A stretch of DNA of 64,000 nucleotides from the NCBI GenBank assembly GCA_039969355.1, contig JBDVOA010000010.1:62001-126000 (forward strand). The letters are read 5' to 3'. The DNA is from JL08 sp039969355 (lineage in GTDB: Bacteria > Pseudomonadota > Alphaproteobacteria > Rhodobacterales > Rhodobacteraceae). Positions 8,650 to 18,087 of the stretch are shown piece by piece. A program made the position numbers and the translations under genes. Under the pieces are notes generated by a model. The model saw only the letters and a list, made by a program, of their open reading frames with translations, was not told the DNA's origin and searched no databases. Every line of letters starts with the position of its first letter. The first letter of the stretch is position 1.

Positions 8650-9645
8650 TCAAAACTGGTTGAGTACCACGGCAACCCAAAGCGCCAGAAAACCCTCGAT
8701 AGAAAATCGTCTGATCCGACTACGCCAAAGCAATCGGAGGCGTGGAATCAGGGGATATGTCCGTGCTTCGCAGACGCGTCGAAGATCACGTCGATGGGTC
8801 GGTGAAAGCAAGTCACTAACCTGAGTCAACGCCTTCAGATTGGCGTCATTCCAACGGCGGTACCGGCCTTGCGTCAGGTGCCTCAAGCGCCAAAGGCGTG
8901 GTCTTATCCCCCGCACCGCACCGATGGCGTTCCTAGCGTGCTGTCGATAAAGTAAACTTGGTTCGCCATCGAAAACGATTTCACCACCGGCACCTGAGAT
9001 CAGTTGATAGAGAAACCAGTCGTATACCGGAACGGAGATGTTCCGTCCCAGCACATCCTGAACCAACGCCAGCGCAGCGGCATTCAGAACCATGGTATTT
9101 CCGCCAGCGAAATTCTGGGCCAAGGCGTGGCCAAAGCCGACTTTCGTATCCGGCGCCCTGCTGAGATATTTGTTATTGAGATTGGCGTCACATACGATTG
9201 TCGCGCTGCCATAAAGGGCGGGACGATCGGCAAATCCTTCAAGTGCCTTGCAAGCCCGAGCCAGCTTATCCTTTAGCCAGACGTCATCCTGATCTGCCAA
9301 GGCAACAAAATCGACGTCGTTCGAAACTCTGGTTAACAGCTTGAAAAAGTTTGCGGAATATCCCCTTTGCGGACCTTCACTGATGCGCATCCTAGCCGCT
9401 GGATGGGCATGCGCAATCTGGGTCAGAATTTGTCGTGTCTGGTCTGTCGATCCATCGTCGCTTATCAGAATTTCTGAAGGCCTCAGTGACTGTGTAAAGA
9501 TGCTGCCAAGTTGCTGTCGGATATAAGCACTGCCATCGAGGGTGCACATCAAAACGGCAACGCGAGGTTGAGGTGTCGGGTCAGGCGAAAGTCCATGACT
9601 GTCAGATTTGATTTTTATACCTTTTGGCAAACTTGAGTTTTCCAC
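8650..9645 (-). CDS. Family 2 glycosyltransferase (rhamnosyltransferase-like)
   Basis: GT-A fold transferase of 331 residues, probably acting at the cytoplasmic membrane face in polysaccharide assembly. RVAVLMCTLDGSAYIRQQL and ILISDDGSTDQT form the nucleotide-sugar binding start, and VALADQDDVW contains the DxD-like and acceptor motifs often seen in rhamnosyl transferases of the RgpB type. The C-terminal part is Arg-rich and basic. The neighbouring rml genes make dTDP-rhamnose a reasonable donor, but this is inference. Confidence 0.82.
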   Translation of the reverse strand: MENSSLPKGIKIKSDSHGLSPDPTPQPRVAVLMCTLDGSAYIRQQLGSIFTQSLRPSEILISDDGSTDQTRQILTQIAHAHPAARMRISEGPQRGYSANFFKLLTRVSNDVDFVALADQDDVWLKDKLARACKALEGFADRPALYGSATIVCDANLNNKYLSRAPDTKVGFGHALAQNFAGGNTMVLNAAALALVQDVLGRNISVPVYDWFLYQLISGAGGEIVFDGEPSLLYRQHARNAIGAVRGIRPRLWRLRHLTQGRYRRWNDANLKALTQVSDLLSPTHRRDLRRVCEARTYPLIPRLRLLWRSRIRRFSIEGFLALWVAVVLNQF

Positions 9646-9860
9646 CGATCGGTTTTGTCCAGAGATACTGTCTCGACCATACGGCTTAAAAATTAATATG
9701 GTCGAAACCGAAGGTCGTGGACATCGAGGAAAGCCGCCTTTGGCGCCAATCTAACTTGGGTAGGCACAAGCAGATCATATCCGCAGAACCGTATTTGCCG
9801 AAAGACCGGTCAAAAGTAATTGTCAATGTGCCTGATCAGTCGTTGAGACGGACTTCCGGA

Positions 9861-10541
9861 TTACCTTTGGATCCAGGGGGGGCGCTGGCCTTTCATTATG
9901 TACTGATAATGCTCAATCGCCTTCTCAATACGCTCGTAGTAGGCGAGTCTCCCATTCTCCAGAACTGCACCACTGTCGCAGATGGCTCGCAACATTTCCA
10001 TCGAATGGGAGACGACGACGGCGCCCGCATTCTCCATTCTGGACTTAAATACTGTCTGGCTCTTTTTGCGAAAGGCCCCATCTCCGACACTCGCGACCTC
10101 ATCAACTAAATAGGTGTCAAAGGGAATGCCCATCGAAACGCCAAAGGCCAGCCGCGACCGCATCCCAGAAGAATAGGTCCGAAACGGCTGGTCAAAATGA
10201 TGCCCCAGCTCGGAAAAATCTCTGGCAAATGCCACAAGTTCGTCGGTGTCAACGCTGTAGATGCGGGCCACAAACCGGGCGTTCTGTGCACCGGTAAGTT
10301 CTGGATGAAAACTACCGGCAAAACCGACCGGATAAGATATTGATCCGGCCTTGATGATCTCCCCTTGGTCCGGGTTCATTAGCCCCGCAAACATTTTTAG
10401 CAGGGTCGACTTGCCCGCGCCATTTCGGCCCAGCAACCCGATAGAGCGGTTGCCAGGAAAAACATGTGAAAGATTATTTGCAATGATCGTTGTCTTCTGA
10501 TCAGCGCAATAGGACTTGCACACATTTCTAAGCTCAATCAT
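9861..10541 (-). CDS. Polysaccharide ABC exporter ATPase (KpsT-like)
   Basis: ATP-binding subunit of an ABC-2 type capsule or O-polysaccharide exporter, 226 residues. Walker A LGRNGAGKSTLLK, signature YSSGMRSRLAFGVSMG, Walker B YLVDEVASVGD and switch VVSHSMEM are those of the KpsT/BexA/Wzt group. It lacks the C-terminal carbohydrate-binding extension of Wzt, so is closer to KpsT. ATG 10541 sits immediately after the stop of the KpsE-like gene; a TTG at 10544 is also in frame. Confidence 0.87.
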   Translation of the reverse strand: MIELRNVCKSYCADQKTTIIANNLSHVFPGNRSIGLLGRNGAGKSTLLKMFAGLMNPDQGEIIKAGSISYPVGFAGSFHPELTGAQNARFVARIYSVDTDELVAFARDFSELGHHFDQPFRTYSSGMRSRLAFGVSMGIPFDTYLVDEVASVGDGAFRKKSQTVFKSRMENAGAVVVSHSMEMLRAICDSGAVLENGRLAYYERIEKAIEHYQYIMKGQRPPWIQR

Positions 10542-10544
10542 CAA

Positions 10545-11717
10545 TCAGCCCCGATCACGGATGCTATAATAAATCAGGCAGATTACCGACCACGCAAGCG
10601 CCAGAAAAACCGCTGCAATCAAGACGATAATTAACCGCTGTGGATAAAGCGCCTGCTCGGCAACTCGCGGCTCGAGGTAGGCAGCGAGATACCGGGTGGT
10701 GCGTAATGCCTCCGCATTTGCCGAATCATAGGCTGCCAGGGCCGAAACATAGGCCTGTTCCGCAAATTCTGCATCAACGTTGAGTCTTTCGAATTCTCCA
10801 ATGATTTCAACATAATCCTCCCCAATGTTGAGACTGCCCGAGCCAAATTTCGCGCGTTCGTCATCAATGCGATTGCGAATAACTGCAATGCGGCGTTCGG
10901 CCTGCGCAATTCTTGGATCCGTGGCCCGCGAGGTTTCCCTGAGCAAGTCAATTTCGATCAGGGACGTGGCGAGGTTTTGTTGTAGTGTGTTGATCACGCC
11001 CATTTGTCCCTGCAGGTCGGCTTGCGGGTCAATGATCTGGGTGCGTGATCGGAACTTGGACAAAGCTTCACGTGCAGACCTAAGACGCTCAATGGCAAAA
11101 TCGAGATCATCCTGAGCATAGCGGATCGCATCTTCCCGTGCGATCGCGCTTAGTTTGTTAACCATGTCTGAGCTGTGCTCGAAGATGGCGATTGCAATAA
11201 TGTTTGCAGCTTCCGCTTCAAATGCATTTACCCGGATTTCGATCAGCCCGCTGCTGGCGTCATAGAAAATATTTACCATTCGCTGCCAATAGTCGGTCAG
11301 ATCTTCGATGGTACCTGTAGGATCAAATGCAAAAATGGGGTCGCTACTGTAATGCTCAGAAAAATAGCCGCGCAGGTCAAGTTCACCGTCGATCGCGCGC
11401 ACAAGCTGCGCGCTTTGAACGAACTCATAAAGAATGTCCGTATCGCTCGCGCCTGCGGAGGAGATACCGGCCAGCGTGCCAAATATGTCGGAGCTTACGG
11501 ATAGGTCTTCCGTGCGGACCGCAAAACCCATTGTTGATGCAAACTGATCTTTGGCGACAGCAAACATATAGCCCGCAACAATGGCTACCGGCAAAACAAC
11601 CAAAAGGACAAATGACATGCTCAATCTAAGATGCCTTGGTTTTCGTGAGGCAAGCGCAACCGGGCTGAGAGGCGGGGAAATAACGTGCACTGGACTGGTC
11701 TGTTCTTGTAACGACAT
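10545..11717 (-). CDS. Capsule polysaccharide export inner-membrane protein (KpsE/BexC-like)
   Basis: Periplasm-spanning polysaccharide co-polymerase/export protein of 390 residues. A first membrane segment lies at about residues 34-54 and a second near 362-383. Between them is a long periplasmic part, strongly alpha-helical and predicted to be coiled coil (charged heptad-like stretch, residues about 190-320). ASTMGFAVRTED after the first membrane segment matches the KpsE/CtrB group. It links the KpsMT inner-membrane exporter to an outer-membrane channel, which is not in this window. Confidence 0.82.
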   Translation of the reverse strand: MSLQEQTSPVHVISPPLSPVALASRKPRHLRLSMSFVLLVVLPVAIVAGYMFAVAKDQFASTMGFAVRTEDLSVSSDIFGTLAGISSAGASDTDILYEFVQSAQLVRAIDGELDLRGYFSEHYSSDPIFAFDPTGTIEDLTDYWQRMVNIFYDASSGLIEIRVNAFEAEAANIIAIAIFEHSSDMVNKLSAIAREDAIRYAQDDLDFAIERLRSAREALSKFRSRTQIIDPQADLQGQMGVINTLQQNLATSLIEIDLLRETSRATDPRIAQAERRIAVIRNRIDDERAKFGSGSLNIGEDYVEIIGEFERLNVDAEFAEQAYVSALAAYDSANAEALRTTRYLAAYLEPRVAEQALYPQRLIIVLIAAVFLALAWSVICLIYYSIRDRG

Positions 11718-11795
11718 CGATTGGAACTCTTCGCTCTACGTTCTGAACTTGGAACAAGAACATAACGCAGCACCGGTTAATTACTGATCACCACC

Positions 11796-12599
11796 ATGCT
11801 CAATATCTCATTTGGTCAACAGTTCAGAGGCATGCAGATGCGGCAGACGCTGCGTTGTATCGGTGCCCTCATTCTGCGCGAAATGGCCACGACATATGGC
11901 CGATCTCCAGGGGGCTATGTCTGGGCTCTGGTGGAACCCATCGGTGCCATTGTCGCCCTGTCAGTCGTGTTCTCATACGCTTTTCGCGACCCGGCATTGG
12001 GGACAAATTTCGCGTTGTTTTACGCAACAGCTTATCTACCGTTCATGATGTTCAGCGATCTTTCGGTCAAGATTGCTTTAGCTATCAGGTTTTCGCTTCC
12101 GCTTTTCGCTTATCCCAGCGTTTCCTACATAGATTCGATTTTCGCACGAACCATCCTGTGTACGCTCACTCACTTGATAGTGTTCAACATCGTGATTTTT
12201 GGAATTTCTCTGACCTATTCCCTGAATCTGATGATCGATTTTCCGTTGATTTGCCTAGGGTTGTTCATGGCGGCAAGCTTGGGTTTTTCGCTCGGTGTTC
12301 TGAATTGTTTTTTGTTTTCGATGTTTCCAGCCTGGCAAACGGTTTGGTCAATTCTGATGCGTCCTATGTTCATTCTGTCAGGCGTATTCTTTATTCTGGA
12401 AAGTATTCCGCGGCAGCTGGCCGACATCCTTTGGTATAATCCGGTCATCCACGTAACCGGCGTGATGCGAAAGGCGTTTTATCCGACCTATGACGCGAAT
12501 TATGTCTCGTACGCTTACGCCCTTGGCGTCTGCGCCGTGGTTCTTTCGCTCGGCCTGCTACTGCTCCACCGCCACCATCGACACTTTATCAACAGATAG
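11796..12599 (+). CDS. Polysaccharide ABC exporter permease (KpsM-like)
   Basis: ABC-2 type membrane subunit of 267 residues with about six membrane segments. The N-terminus ALILREMATTYGRSPGGYVWALVEPIGAI is characteristic of KpsM/BexB/RfbA permeases, and the ending HRHHRHFINR is basic. It is transcribed divergently from the KpsE/KpsT pair, with 78 bases between the two ATGs holding both promoters. It is presumably the partner of the ATPase at 9861-10541. Confidence 0.87.
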   Translation: MLNISFGQQFRGMQMRQTLRCIGALILREMATTYGRSPGGYVWALVEPIGAIVALSVVFSYAFRDPALGTNFALFYATAYLPFMMFSDLSVKIALAIRFSLPLFAYPSVSYIDSIFARTILCTLTHLIVFNIVIFGISLTYSLNLMIDFPLICLGLFMAASLGFSLGVLNCFLFSMFPAWQTVWSILMRPMFILSGVFFILESIPRQLADILWYNPVIHVTGVMRKAFYPTYDANYVSYAYALGVCAVVLSLGLLLLHRHHRHFINR

Positions 12600-12641
12600 C
12601 CCTTAAAAGGGTCATTATTCCTTGAGTTCTTGGAGGCCTGT

Positions 12642-14918
12642 GTGTTCGCCAAATTTCTAACCGTTAGCGATTGGATAGCCATGTTTAACCTGTTAATCGC
12701 CAAAATCAGGCGCGTCCTTGTTTTAATGTTCCCTAGGCCATTTGTTCTGATTTATGCGCTTTATGCAGCACGCAGCGGTTGGTTTGATCGGGCCTTTTAT
12801 CTTGGAGTAAATCCAACATTATCATGGCCCTACCGGACGTTCCCATTACTGCATTATGTCGCATTTGGGGAAGAAGCGGGATTGCAACCAAATCCAGAAT
12901 TTTCGCCTAATGAATACAAACGGCTGAACTATGACTTGAGCGGCGTCAAACACCCGTTTCTTCACTTCATCCGACATGGCGCAAGTGAAGCGCGCCTGAC
13001 AAAAGACCTTCTGCCTTCGGCAGGCCCGTCCGACGTGCCTCCCACGGGGCTGAGGGGAATAGTGGCATCCGTCAAGACGCGATCCAACTATGCCATCGTC
13101 ATCCACCTCTATTACCATGATCTCTGGGAAGAATTCTCGTTGCGGTTGCGGGGGCTGGATATCGAATTCGATCTATTTGTTAGTATCTGTGTGGTCGGCG
13201 ACACGCATGATCAGGCCAAGGCGGCTGTATTGGCGGACTTTCCAAAGGCAATTGTCATCAAGATGCCCAATCATGGTCGCGATATTTTTCCGTTCCTACA
13301 TTTCGTGAATAGCGGTTTGCTGTCAGGATATCGGGCCGTTTGCAAGCTGCACACAAAAAAGTCGCCCCACAGGCAGGATGGGTCACATTGGCGGGATCGC
13401 CTGATTTCGGGTCTGCTGCGCGGCCGTGATACGGGCGAAATGCTAAATCGATTTGCGCAGCATGGTGATACGATGCTGTGGGTGGCAGATGGCCAGCATT
13501 ACGAAGACAAGCGTTGGTGGTCAATTAACAAGAACACCACGAGGAACTTACTCAGGCGGCTGGAAATAACATTGGGCCAGGATCCCGAATTGTCGTTTCC
13601 AGCCGGATCGATGTATTGGATCAAACCTGAAATGATCGAGATGTTCCGCGGCATTCGCCTGACCCAAAGTGATTTTGAGGTCGAGCGTGGTCAGGTTGAT
13701 GGCACGCTTGCTCATGCGTTTGAACGAGCGGTGGGTTTTATCGCTCTGGAAAGCGGACACAAGATACTACAGACCCATCAGTTGGAACTCGAAGCGGAAA
13801 CATCTGCGGCTGTCGCGCCCCCGAATTTTGTGACAGCGTTTTATCTGCCTCAGTTTCATCCGATCCCAGAAAATGACGCGTGGTGGGGCAAAGGCTATAC
13901 AGAATGGCAAGCCGCAGCTCGCGCGCAGCCAAACCTGCCGCTTCACAACCATCCCTATCTTCCTGATTCTCTTGGTTTTTACGATCTGCGCCAAACCGAT
14001 GTCTTGGGCGAGCAGTCCGCGATGGCAAGGGCGGCGGGCATTGATGCATTTTGCGTGTATTTTTATTGGTTCGATGGCGCACGGGTCCTCGAGAAACCGA
14101 TCGATAATCTTATGGACAGACAGGACGTTGATTTTCCGTTCTATCTGTGTTGGGCAAATGAAAGCTGGCGCAGAAACTGGGATGGCTTGTCGGGAGATGT
14201 ACTGATGTCGCAAACCTACAGCGATGGGTTTGAAGCGTCGATTGCAAGCGATCTAGCACCCTACTTTGAAGACAAGCGTTATCAGCGACCAGACGGCAAA
14301 CGCCCGCGATTTGTCATTTATCGACCTGAAGATCTACCTGACCCGGAAACCAACATAGACCGTTTGCGTGATGCATGGCGCCAGATGGGAATTGGGGAAG
14401 TCGAGATTGGCGCGGTGAGATTCCATGTCAACGGCGAGACCATATTGCCGGATGATGTTGTCGATTTCTGGATCGAAATGCCGCCTCATGGTCTGGTTGG
14501 AAACGACGATTTCATATATGGTGGACCATCGGGTAATCTGCTGCATCTGGACATGCGGGCGGGATTTCGTGGGCTGGTTTACGATTACAGAGCTGTCGTC
14601 CGCAAAAGTTGCGAAGCAGACTATTTTGAAATCCTTCCATCCAATACAATTGCCGGCGTGATGCCGTCATGGGATAATACGGCCCGGCGCGGTTTGGATG
14701 CTCATTTCGCTTTTGGATCGAACCCCTTATCGTTTCGACGCTGGGTCAGGGATTGTTTTGAGCACCGAATCCCGCACTCCTACCGCAATGAGCTTTTCTT
14801 GAATGCCTGGAATGAGTGGGCCGAGAAAGCTGTCCTGGAGCCGAGTCAGCAATATGGATCGGCCTATCTCGATGTTTTCTCGGATGAAATACAGGCAGTA
14901 AAGCGGGGATATGACTGA
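12642..14918 (+). CDS. Three-module polysaccharide protein: repeat region, RgpF-like and WbsX-like domains
   Basis: About 758 residues. After one hydrophobic segment (about 22-42), residues 47-120 hold a motif of the type seen repeated in surface glycan enzymes (FDRAFYLGVNPTL, then LLHYVAFGEEAG and FLHFIRHGASEA). Residues about 140-385 match the rhamnan-synthesis RgpF domain (IVIHLYYHDLWEEF, MPNHGRDIFPFLHF, CKLHTKKSPH). Residues about 396-735 match the WbsX domain (FYLPQFHPIPENDAWWGKGY, CWANESWRRNWDG, NAWNEWAEKA). GTG 12642 has GGAGG at 12632-12636; ATG 12681 is the alternative. Probably modifies or extends a rhamnose-containing glycan; catalytic role not established. Confidence 0.8.
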   Translation: MFAKFLTVSDWIAMFNLLIAKIRRVLVLMFPRPFVLIYALYAARSGWFDRAFYLGVNPTLSWPYRTFPLLHYVAFGEEAGLQPNPEFSPNEYKRLNYDLSGVKHPFLHFIRHGASEARLTKDLLPSAGPSDVPPTGLRGIVASVKTRSNYAIVIHLYYHDLWEEFSLRLRGLDIEFDLFVSICVVGDTHDQAKAAVLADFPKAIVIKMPNHGRDIFPFLHFVNSGLLSGYRAVCKLHTKKSPHRQDGSHWRDRLISGLLRGRDTGEMLNRFAQHGDTMLWVADGQHYEDKRWWSINKNTTRNLLRRLEITLGQDPELSFPAGSMYWIKPEMIEMFRGIRLTQSDFEVERGQVDGTLAHAFERAVGFIALESGHKILQTHQLELEAETSAAVAPPNFVTAFYLPQFHPIPENDAWWGKGYTEWQAAARAQPNLPLHNHPYLPDSLGFYDLRQTDVLGEQSAMARAAGIDAFCVYFYWFDGARVLEKPIDNLMDRQDVDFPFYLCWANESWRRNWDGLSGDVLMSQTYSDGFEASIASDLAPYFEDKRYQRPDGKRPRFVIYRPEDLPDPETNIDRLRDAWRQMGIGEVEIGAVRFHVNGETILPDDVVDFWIEMPPHGLVGNDDFIYGGPSGNLLHLDMRAGFRGLVYDYRAVVRKSCEADYFEILPSNTIAGVMPSWDNTARRGLDAHFAFGSNPLSFRRWVRDCFEHRIPHSYRNELFLNAWNEWAEKAVLEPSQQYGSAYLDVFSDEIQAVKRGYD

Positions 14919-15906
14919 TATGTCCAAGCTCATCCTGCACATTGGAATGCACAAAACTGCCAGCACGTCCATTCAGGACACCTTCGCGAAAAACCAAGCC
15001 TACCTAAACCAGCATGGCCTCGTTTACCCCAGACTTGGACGGGGACACCACGGGTTGGTTACGACTTGGATTTCCCTGCCGGATCATTATTCCCTGAATG
15101 CACCAGCCGAAAATCACTGGCGCCATATCGCAAAAACGCAGGGACCCACCAACAATACTGTGCTCATTTCAACCGAAGAAATGTCGCGGGGAAGTATAGG
15201 GTCTCGAGTCGATTTCATGACAATCCTGAATTGGACGAAAGCCTTTGATGAGATTGAAATTGTGTGTCTGGTGCGCGATCAGCTGTCATTGCTCCAGTCG
15301 ATTTATTTTCAGGTGCTTCCAGCCTGTCCCAACCTGATGTGGCCCCATTTTCTGGATCAGGCGCTGTCGTCGAATTTCGCAACGGGTGTGTTTCTGGATT
15401 ACAACGACCTGCTGGATTTCTTGCTAAAGAATTTCCAGCAAAGAAATATTCACTTCATCCCTTTTCGCGCCGCCGTCAAACATCCGCATGGCCCCGCTGG
15501 CGCACTGCTTGACAAGATCGACTTTGGCTCACTAGCCACTGGGATGAAATTTGTGAATTCCAACATCTCGGAGCCGCCCTTGCCGTATTGGGTCGCGTCA
15601 ATGATATCTCGCCCGGGCCGTCCGTCCGCCGCCGACATTGCTTTGGCCCAAAAAATGCTGAGCGATCGCTACGGAACTGCAAAAAGCACGATTTACTCCC
15701 CCGCCGAAGCCAAACGAGTAACAGAGAAATATGCCAAGCCAAATAGCAGGTTCTGCGGCCGGGTCGGCTCCGTCCCTGCGGCTACCCTGACAGGTGGGCC
15801 TGCCAAGGCCGGCCTTACATTTCGCAATGAACTGGATCACTCATTCTGGCTGGAGTTTATCCGGGCAAGAGATGCATCGACCTTTCCGACCCGTCGCCCT
15901 GCATAA
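14911..15906 (+). CDS. Sulfotransferase-like protein
   Basis: 331 residues. The N-terminal LILHIGMHKTASTSIQDTF matches the P-loop-like 5'-phosphosulfate-binding loop of sulfotransferases (usual form HIGxxKTGTTS). CLVRDQLSLLQSIYF around residues 112-126 resembles the 3'-phosphate-binding RDP-xxx-S motif. The gene overlaps the end of the RgpF/WbsX gene by 8 bases, so the two are translationally coupled. It may sulfate the exported polysaccharide using PAPS; the conventional Gly-Thr of the loop is Ala-Ser here. Acceptor unknown. Confidence 0.72.
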   Translation: MTDMSKLILHIGMHKTASTSIQDTFAKNQAYLNQHGLVYPRLGRGHHGLVTTWISLPDHYSLNAPAENHWRHIAKTQGPTNNTVLISTEEMSRGSIGSRVDFMTILNWTKAFDEIEIVCLVRDQLSLLQSIYFQVLPACPNLMWPHFLDQALSSNFATGVFLDYNDLLDFLLKNFQQRNIHFIPFRAAVKHPHGPAGALLDKIDFGSLATGMKFVNSNISEPPLPYWVASMISRPGRPSAADIALAQKMLSDRYGTAKSTIYSPAEAKRVTEKYAKPNSRFCGRVGSVPAATLTGGPAKAGLTFRNELDHSFWLEFIRARDASTFPTRRPA

Positions 15907-16093
15907 GCGCGAAAGGAATTGTATTCCGGGTTTTGGAACAGACATTCTGTACAGTCAAAAAATAATCATTTCATGCATCACAGCGCATCGCCATTGATTT
16001 CAGGCATCTTTCATGACTTGCACGGCGACTTTGCAGCAGGCCTACAGCCGGACTGAATGTGACTACACCATTCAATTCCTTGGTCGTCAGGTT

Positions 16094-17089
16094 CTATTCG
16101 GCCAGTTCTTTCCACCTGTGGCAGGATACAAAATGCTCGGTTCCGGCACTTTCAAGGGTCGGTTCTTCAACACGGCAGCGGTCGATGGCATAAGGGCATC
16201 GGGTCTGGAATTTGCATCCCGGCGGCGGGTTTGTCGGTGACGGAATTTCTCCTTCGAGTTTCTGCGCCTTGCCCCGATCATCGGGATCCAGTGAGGGGAT
16301 CGCAGAAAGAAGCGCCCGCGTGTAGGGGTGGCGAGGTTCGGAAAACAGCGATCGGGTCGGTGCCGTCTCGACCAACCGGCCCAGATACATCACCGCAACG
16401 TGGTCACAGACGTGCGCCACCACGCTGAGGTCATGGCTAATAAACAGGAATGTCAGCCCCATGTCTTGCTGGATGGCTTTCAGAAGGTTGAGAACATCCG
16501 CCTGAATGGATACGTCTAATGCAGCGACGCTTTCATCTGCCACGATGAACTTCGGGCCGGATACAAGGGCGCGCGCGATAGAAATGCGTTGTCGCTGTCC
16601 CCCCGAGAACGCGTGTGGGAACCGGCGCAAATGTTCGACGTTCAACCGGCATTTGGCGGCGATCTCGCGCACGCGTTCGTCCGTTTCCGCGCGTGAATTT
16701 GTCAACCCCATGACCTCAAGAGGTTCCGCAATGATGTCACGCACAGTCATGCGTGGACTAAGCGCCGCATAAGGGTCTTGAAAAATCAGCTGGGCGCGTT
16801 TGCGGTAATCCTGAAGTTCCTTTTTGCCCAGATCTTTCAAAGAATAGGCGACTTCACCGTCATCGAAGGTGACATCGCCTTTGCTGATGGGCGCGGCGCG
16901 CAACATGGCACGGCCCAGAGTCGTTTTTCCCGACCCCGATTCCCCGACGAGGCCAAAGAAACTGCCCGGTGCAATCTCGACGTTGACGTTTTCGACGGCG
17001 CGCACAAAAGGCTTTGGACCAAACAGACCGCCCCGCAATGGGTAATGAACAGACAACCCCTTGGCCGTCATCAAAGGCTTGTCGCTCAT
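16094..17089 (-). CDS. Oligopeptide-type ABC transporter ATP-binding protein (OppF-like)
   Basis: Second ATPase of a peptide/opine/sugar-type ABC importer, 331 residues. Walker A GLVGESGSGKTTLGRA, signature FSGGQRQRISIARALV and Walker B FIVADESVAALDVS are present. The C-terminal oligo_HPY region (PHPYTRALLSAIPSLDP, GCKFQTRCPYAIDRC) holds the Cys pattern of OppD/F proteins. The OppD stop overlaps its start (ATGA). It is the last gene of the minus-strand operon A-B-C-D-F. Confidence 0.9.
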   Translation of the reverse strand: MSDKPLMTAKGLSVHYPLRGGLFGPKPFVRAVENVNVEIAPGSFFGLVGESGSGKTTLGRAMLRAAPISKGDVTFDDGEVAYSLKDLGKKELQDYRKRAQLIFQDPYAALSPRMTVRDIIAEPLEVMGLTNSRAETDERVREIAAKCRLNVEHLRRFPHAFSGGQRQRISIARALVSGPKFIVADESVAALDVSIQADVLNLLKAIQQDMGLTFLFISHDLSVVAHVCDHVAVMYLGRLVETAPTRSLFSEPRHPYTRALLSAIPSLDPDDRGKAQKLEGEIPSPTNPPPGCKFQTRCPYAIDRCRVEEPTLESAGTEHFVSCHRWKELAE

Positions 17090-18087
17090 GCGGCACCTCC
17101 TTGCGGATCATGCAGGTGGCAGGCCGCCTTGTGATCGGCGCTGACCTGAGAAAATTCCGGTATTTTCTGGGTACAAACTGGGCCGATGAGTTCTTGGCAA
17201 CGGGTGTTGTAGACACATCCAGGGGGGCGTTCCAACGGCGATGGGATATCTCCGGGAATCGGGGTCAGGGGCGCTTCGATGTCATCCAGCGTCGGCAATG
17301 CCGCCAGCAATCCGCGTGTGTAGGGGTGGGCAGGGCGACGGATCACATCGCGCACGGTGCCTTTTTCTACGATCCGCCCCAGATACATGACAGCAACCGT
17401 ATCTGCCGTCTGAGCAATCACGCCAAGATCGTGGGTGATGAAGATGATCCCCATTCCAAATTCTGAGACGAGGTCCTTCATCAGGTCGATCACCTGCGCC
17501 TGAATGGTCACATCCAGCGCCGTTGTTGGTTCATCCGCGATCAACAGTTTAGGTTTCGTCGACAGGGCCATGGCGATCATCGCGCGTTGCCGCATGCCGC
17601 CAGACAGTTCAAACGCGTATTGTCCAAATCGAGACGAGGCGTCTGATATGCCGACGCGGTCCAACATCTCGATGGAAACTTCCTTGGCTTGCGCCTTGGA
17701 AAAGCTGGAGTGGATCATCAATTGTTCGACCATCTGGTCGCCAATGGAAATGGCAGGGGCAAAGCTGGCCATCGGTTCCTGAAAAATCAACGATATCGCG
17801 CCGCCGCGCACAATCTCCATATCTTTAGGCGATTGCAAAGACATGACGTCAACCGGGCCATCCTCAAGATGCAGGGTTACCTTGGTATCTTCGCCGTAGA
17901 TCGCATTGCGCGGGTTCAGCTTCATCAGCGATTTGGCCGTGACGGATTTTCCTGACCCGCTTTCCCCAACAAGGCCCATGACCTCGCCTGCTTCAATGCT
18001 GAAGGATACATTGTCCACGGCCGTAATCCTGCCTTCATCCGTATCGAATTTCAGCGTCAGATTTTCGACATCAATCAGGCGGCTCAT
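17086..18087 (-). CDS. Oligopeptide-type ABC transporter ATP-binding protein (OppD-like)
   Basis: First ATPase of the importer, 333 residues. Walker A GLVGESGSGKSVTAKSLM, signature LSGGMRQRAMIAMAL and Walker B LLIADEPTTALDVT are followed by an oligo_HPY tail (AHPYTRGLLAALPTLDD, GCVYNTRCQE). It heterodimerises with the OppF-like subunit. Its ATG overlaps the OppC stop by 4 bases, as does its own stop with OppF. Confidence 0.9.
   Translation of the reverse strand: MSRLIDVENLTLKFDTDEGRITAVDNVSFSIEAGEVMGLVGESGSGKSVTAKSLMKLNPRNAIYGEDTKVTLHLEDGPVDVMSLQSPKDMEIVRGGAISLIFQEPMASFAPAISIGDQMVEQLMIHSSFSKAQAKEVSIEMLDRVGISDASSRFGQYAFELSGGMRQRAMIAMALSTKPKLLIADEPTTALDVTIQAQVIDLMKDLVSEFGMGIIFITHDLGVIAQTADTVAVMYLGRIVEKGTVRDVIRRPAHPYTRGLLAALPTLDDIEAPLTPIPGDIPSPLERPPGCVYNTRCQELIGPVCTQKIPEFSQVSADHKAACHLHDPQGGAA

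Noticed and set aside
9717..10109. Plus-strand open frame of 130 codons overlapping the KpsT-like gene
   Set aside because: More than half is antisense to the ATPase gene; the rest lies in the 215-base intergenic region and has no ribosome-binding site or recognisable sequence.
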